NCBI GenBank assembly: GCA_007125255.1
Contig: SLDM01000276.1
Span: forward strand, 1-6,530
DNA length: 6,530 nt
Source: Phycisphaerales bacterium
Lineage (GTDB): Bacteria; Planctomycetota; Phycisphaerae; Phycisphaerales; SM1A02
Direction of reading: 5' to 3'
The position numbers and the translations under genes are program-made. The notes beneath the pieces are model-generated. The model searched no databases. It saw nothing but the letters and a program-made list of their open reading frames with translations, and was not told the origin of the DNA. Numbering within the stretch: position 1 is the first letter of the stretch; each line of letters begins with the position of its first letter. Positions 5,505 through 6,530 of the stretch are shown one piece after another.

Positions 5505-6530
5505 ATGTCGTACCGTTTCAACGGAAACCGGGAGTACACGCTCGGCGTGGAGCTGGAAATGCAACTCGTCGACTCCGAATCGATGGAGCTTTCCAATTCC
5601 GTGGAGAAGATCCTCAGCCGCGTTCCCGAGAAATGGTCCGACGCATTCAAACCGGAGTTCATGGGCAGTTTCTGCGAGATCAACACGGGCGTCTGCCGCA
5701 CGGTGGACGAAGTTGAACGCGATCTGTCGGAGAAACTGAACTGGGCGACCGGGGCCGCGCGCGACCTGAACCTGGAACTGGTGTGGAGCGGCACACACCC
5801 CTTCAGCTTGTGGCGAGACCAGGTGATCAGCCCCGGAGAGCGGTACGCATGGCTCATGAACACCATGCAGCACGTGGCGCGCCGGCTCGTGTGCTTCGGC
5901 CTGCACGTCCACGTCGGCGTGGATTCAGGCGACAAGGCGATCCAGATGTGCGATCGCCTCCTGCGGCACCTCCCGACGCTGCTCGCGCTCTCCTCCAACT
6001 CCCCCATGTGGTGCGGCAGCGATACGGGACTCGCCTCCTACCGCTCGAAACTGATGGAAGCCCTTCCCACCGCCGGTCTTCCGCATCCGATGCGGAACTG
6101 GTCCGAGTACGTCTGGCTGGTGGATCACCTGATCGAGACCAACTTCATTCATTCGATCCGTGAGATGTGGTGGGATGTCCGGCCGCACGCCGAGTTCGGC
6201 ACGGTGGAGATTCGGATCATGGACATGCCGATGTCACTTCACCATACGCTCGGACTGGTTGCACTCTGCCAGTCGCTCGTGGCCGCGATCAGTGAAAACA
6301 TCAATCGCGGCGCGTACCTCTACGACTGCCATCCGATGATTGCCAAGCAGAACAAGTGGCACGCCGCCCGGTGGGGCATGGAGGCGACCTTCGTGGACCC
6401 GGACACGATGCGCGCGGTCCCCGCACCGGACATGGCCCGCATGCTCATCGACCGCTGCAGCGAGCAGGCGGCCGAGCTCGGCTGCCAGGACCGCCTCCAG
6501 CAGATTGACGACATCATCGAGCACGGGACG
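5505..6530 (+). CDS. ybdK: YbdK-type carboxylate-amine ligase (GCS2 family), 3' end cut by the window
   Basis: ATP-dependent ligase of the glutamate-cysteine ligase type 2 family, cytosolic. E. coli YbdK has weak glutamate-cysteine ligase activity; the true substrate of most members is unknown. The frame is open for 342 codons to the last base. Motifs seen: YTLGVELEMQLVD (11-23, E16 and E18), FKPEFMGSFCEINTGVC (48-64), SGTHPF (95-100), ERYAWLMN (112-119), GLHVHVGV (132-139), a SxxSP...GSDTGLASYR region (163-180), HAEFGTVEIRIMD (228-240) and NKWHAARWGMEA (283-294). These follow the order and spacing I recall for E. coli YbdK, which is about 372 residues, so roughly 30 residues are missing at the C-terminus. 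The ATG at 5505 is preceded by GGAGAAG at 5491-5497. The amidohydrolase gene lies 52 bases upstream on the same strand, probably in the same operon. Confidence 0.92.
   Translation, partial: MSYRFNGNREYTLGVELEMQLVDSESMELSNSVEKILSRVPEKWSDAFKPEFMGSFCEINTGVCRTVDEVERDLSEKLNWATGAARDLNLELVWSGTHPFSLWRDQVISPGERYAWLMNTMQHVARRLVCFGLHVHVGVDSGDKAIQMCDRLLRHLPTLLALSSNSPMWCGSDTGLASYRSKLMEALPTAGLPHPMRNWSEYVWLVDHLIETNFIHSIREMWWDVRPHAEFGTVEIRIMDMPMSLHHTLGLVALCQSLVAAISENINRGAYLYDCHPMIAKQNKWHAARWGMEATFVDPDTMRAVPAPDMARMLIDRCSEQAAELGCQDRLQQIDDIIEHGT

Noticed and set aside
5908..5923. 6-bp hairpin TCCACG / CGTGGA with a TCGG loop in the YbdK-type gene
   Set aside because: It arises from the alternating His-Val-Gly-Val codons of the conserved HVHVGV motif, so protein constraint explains it.

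Overview
This window is GC-rich, gene-dense bacterial DNA. It carries six protein-coding genes, all on the + strand, and no RNA genes, mobile elements or CRISPR. The gene families, the mixture of strong and missing Shine-Dalgarno sequences, and a recurring CGCTAT(G/C)ATG element ahead of two genes would fit a planctomycete, perhaps of the Phycisphaerae. That assignment is inference at modest confidence, because no marker gene is present.

Layout. Positions 2-2255 hold a two-gene ABC exporter of the NatA/NatB (YhaQ/YhaP) type: an ATPase with a DUF4162-like tail and a membrane permease whose start overlaps the ATPase by 32 bases. A 97-base gap with a -10-like TATGAT leads into 2353-3018, a lipoprotein made of TPR-like repeats. 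Sixteen bases later, 3035-3988 encodes an ArsR-type winged-helix regulator fused to a SAM-dependent methyltransferase domain. A 165-base gap with a hairpin and a second -10-like TATCAT precedes 4154-5452, an M20D-type metal-dependent amidohydrolase. After 52 bases, a YbdK-type carboxylate-amine ligase runs from 5505 off the right edge with about 342 codons visible.

How the genes fit together. The ABC pair is a self-contained exporter. The TPR lipoprotein and the ArsR-methyltransferase are probably co-transcribed, and so are the amidohydrolase and the YbdK ligase. The last two have opposite chemistries on amide bonds to amino acids: one cleaves, the other forms.

The most noteworthy non-coding signal is a perfect 10-bp inverted repeat (3020-3029 / 3041-3050) centred exactly on the start codon of the ArsR-methyltransferase gene. 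It could be an autoregulatory operator or an RNA hairpin that buries the start site. The regulator lacks the cysteine pair of arsenic-sensing ArsR proteins, so a SAM- or SAH-type signal read by the fused methyltransferase domain is a reasonable hypothesis. No clearly unprecedented system is visible; that regulator with its palindrome and the hydrolase/ligase pair deserve the second look.
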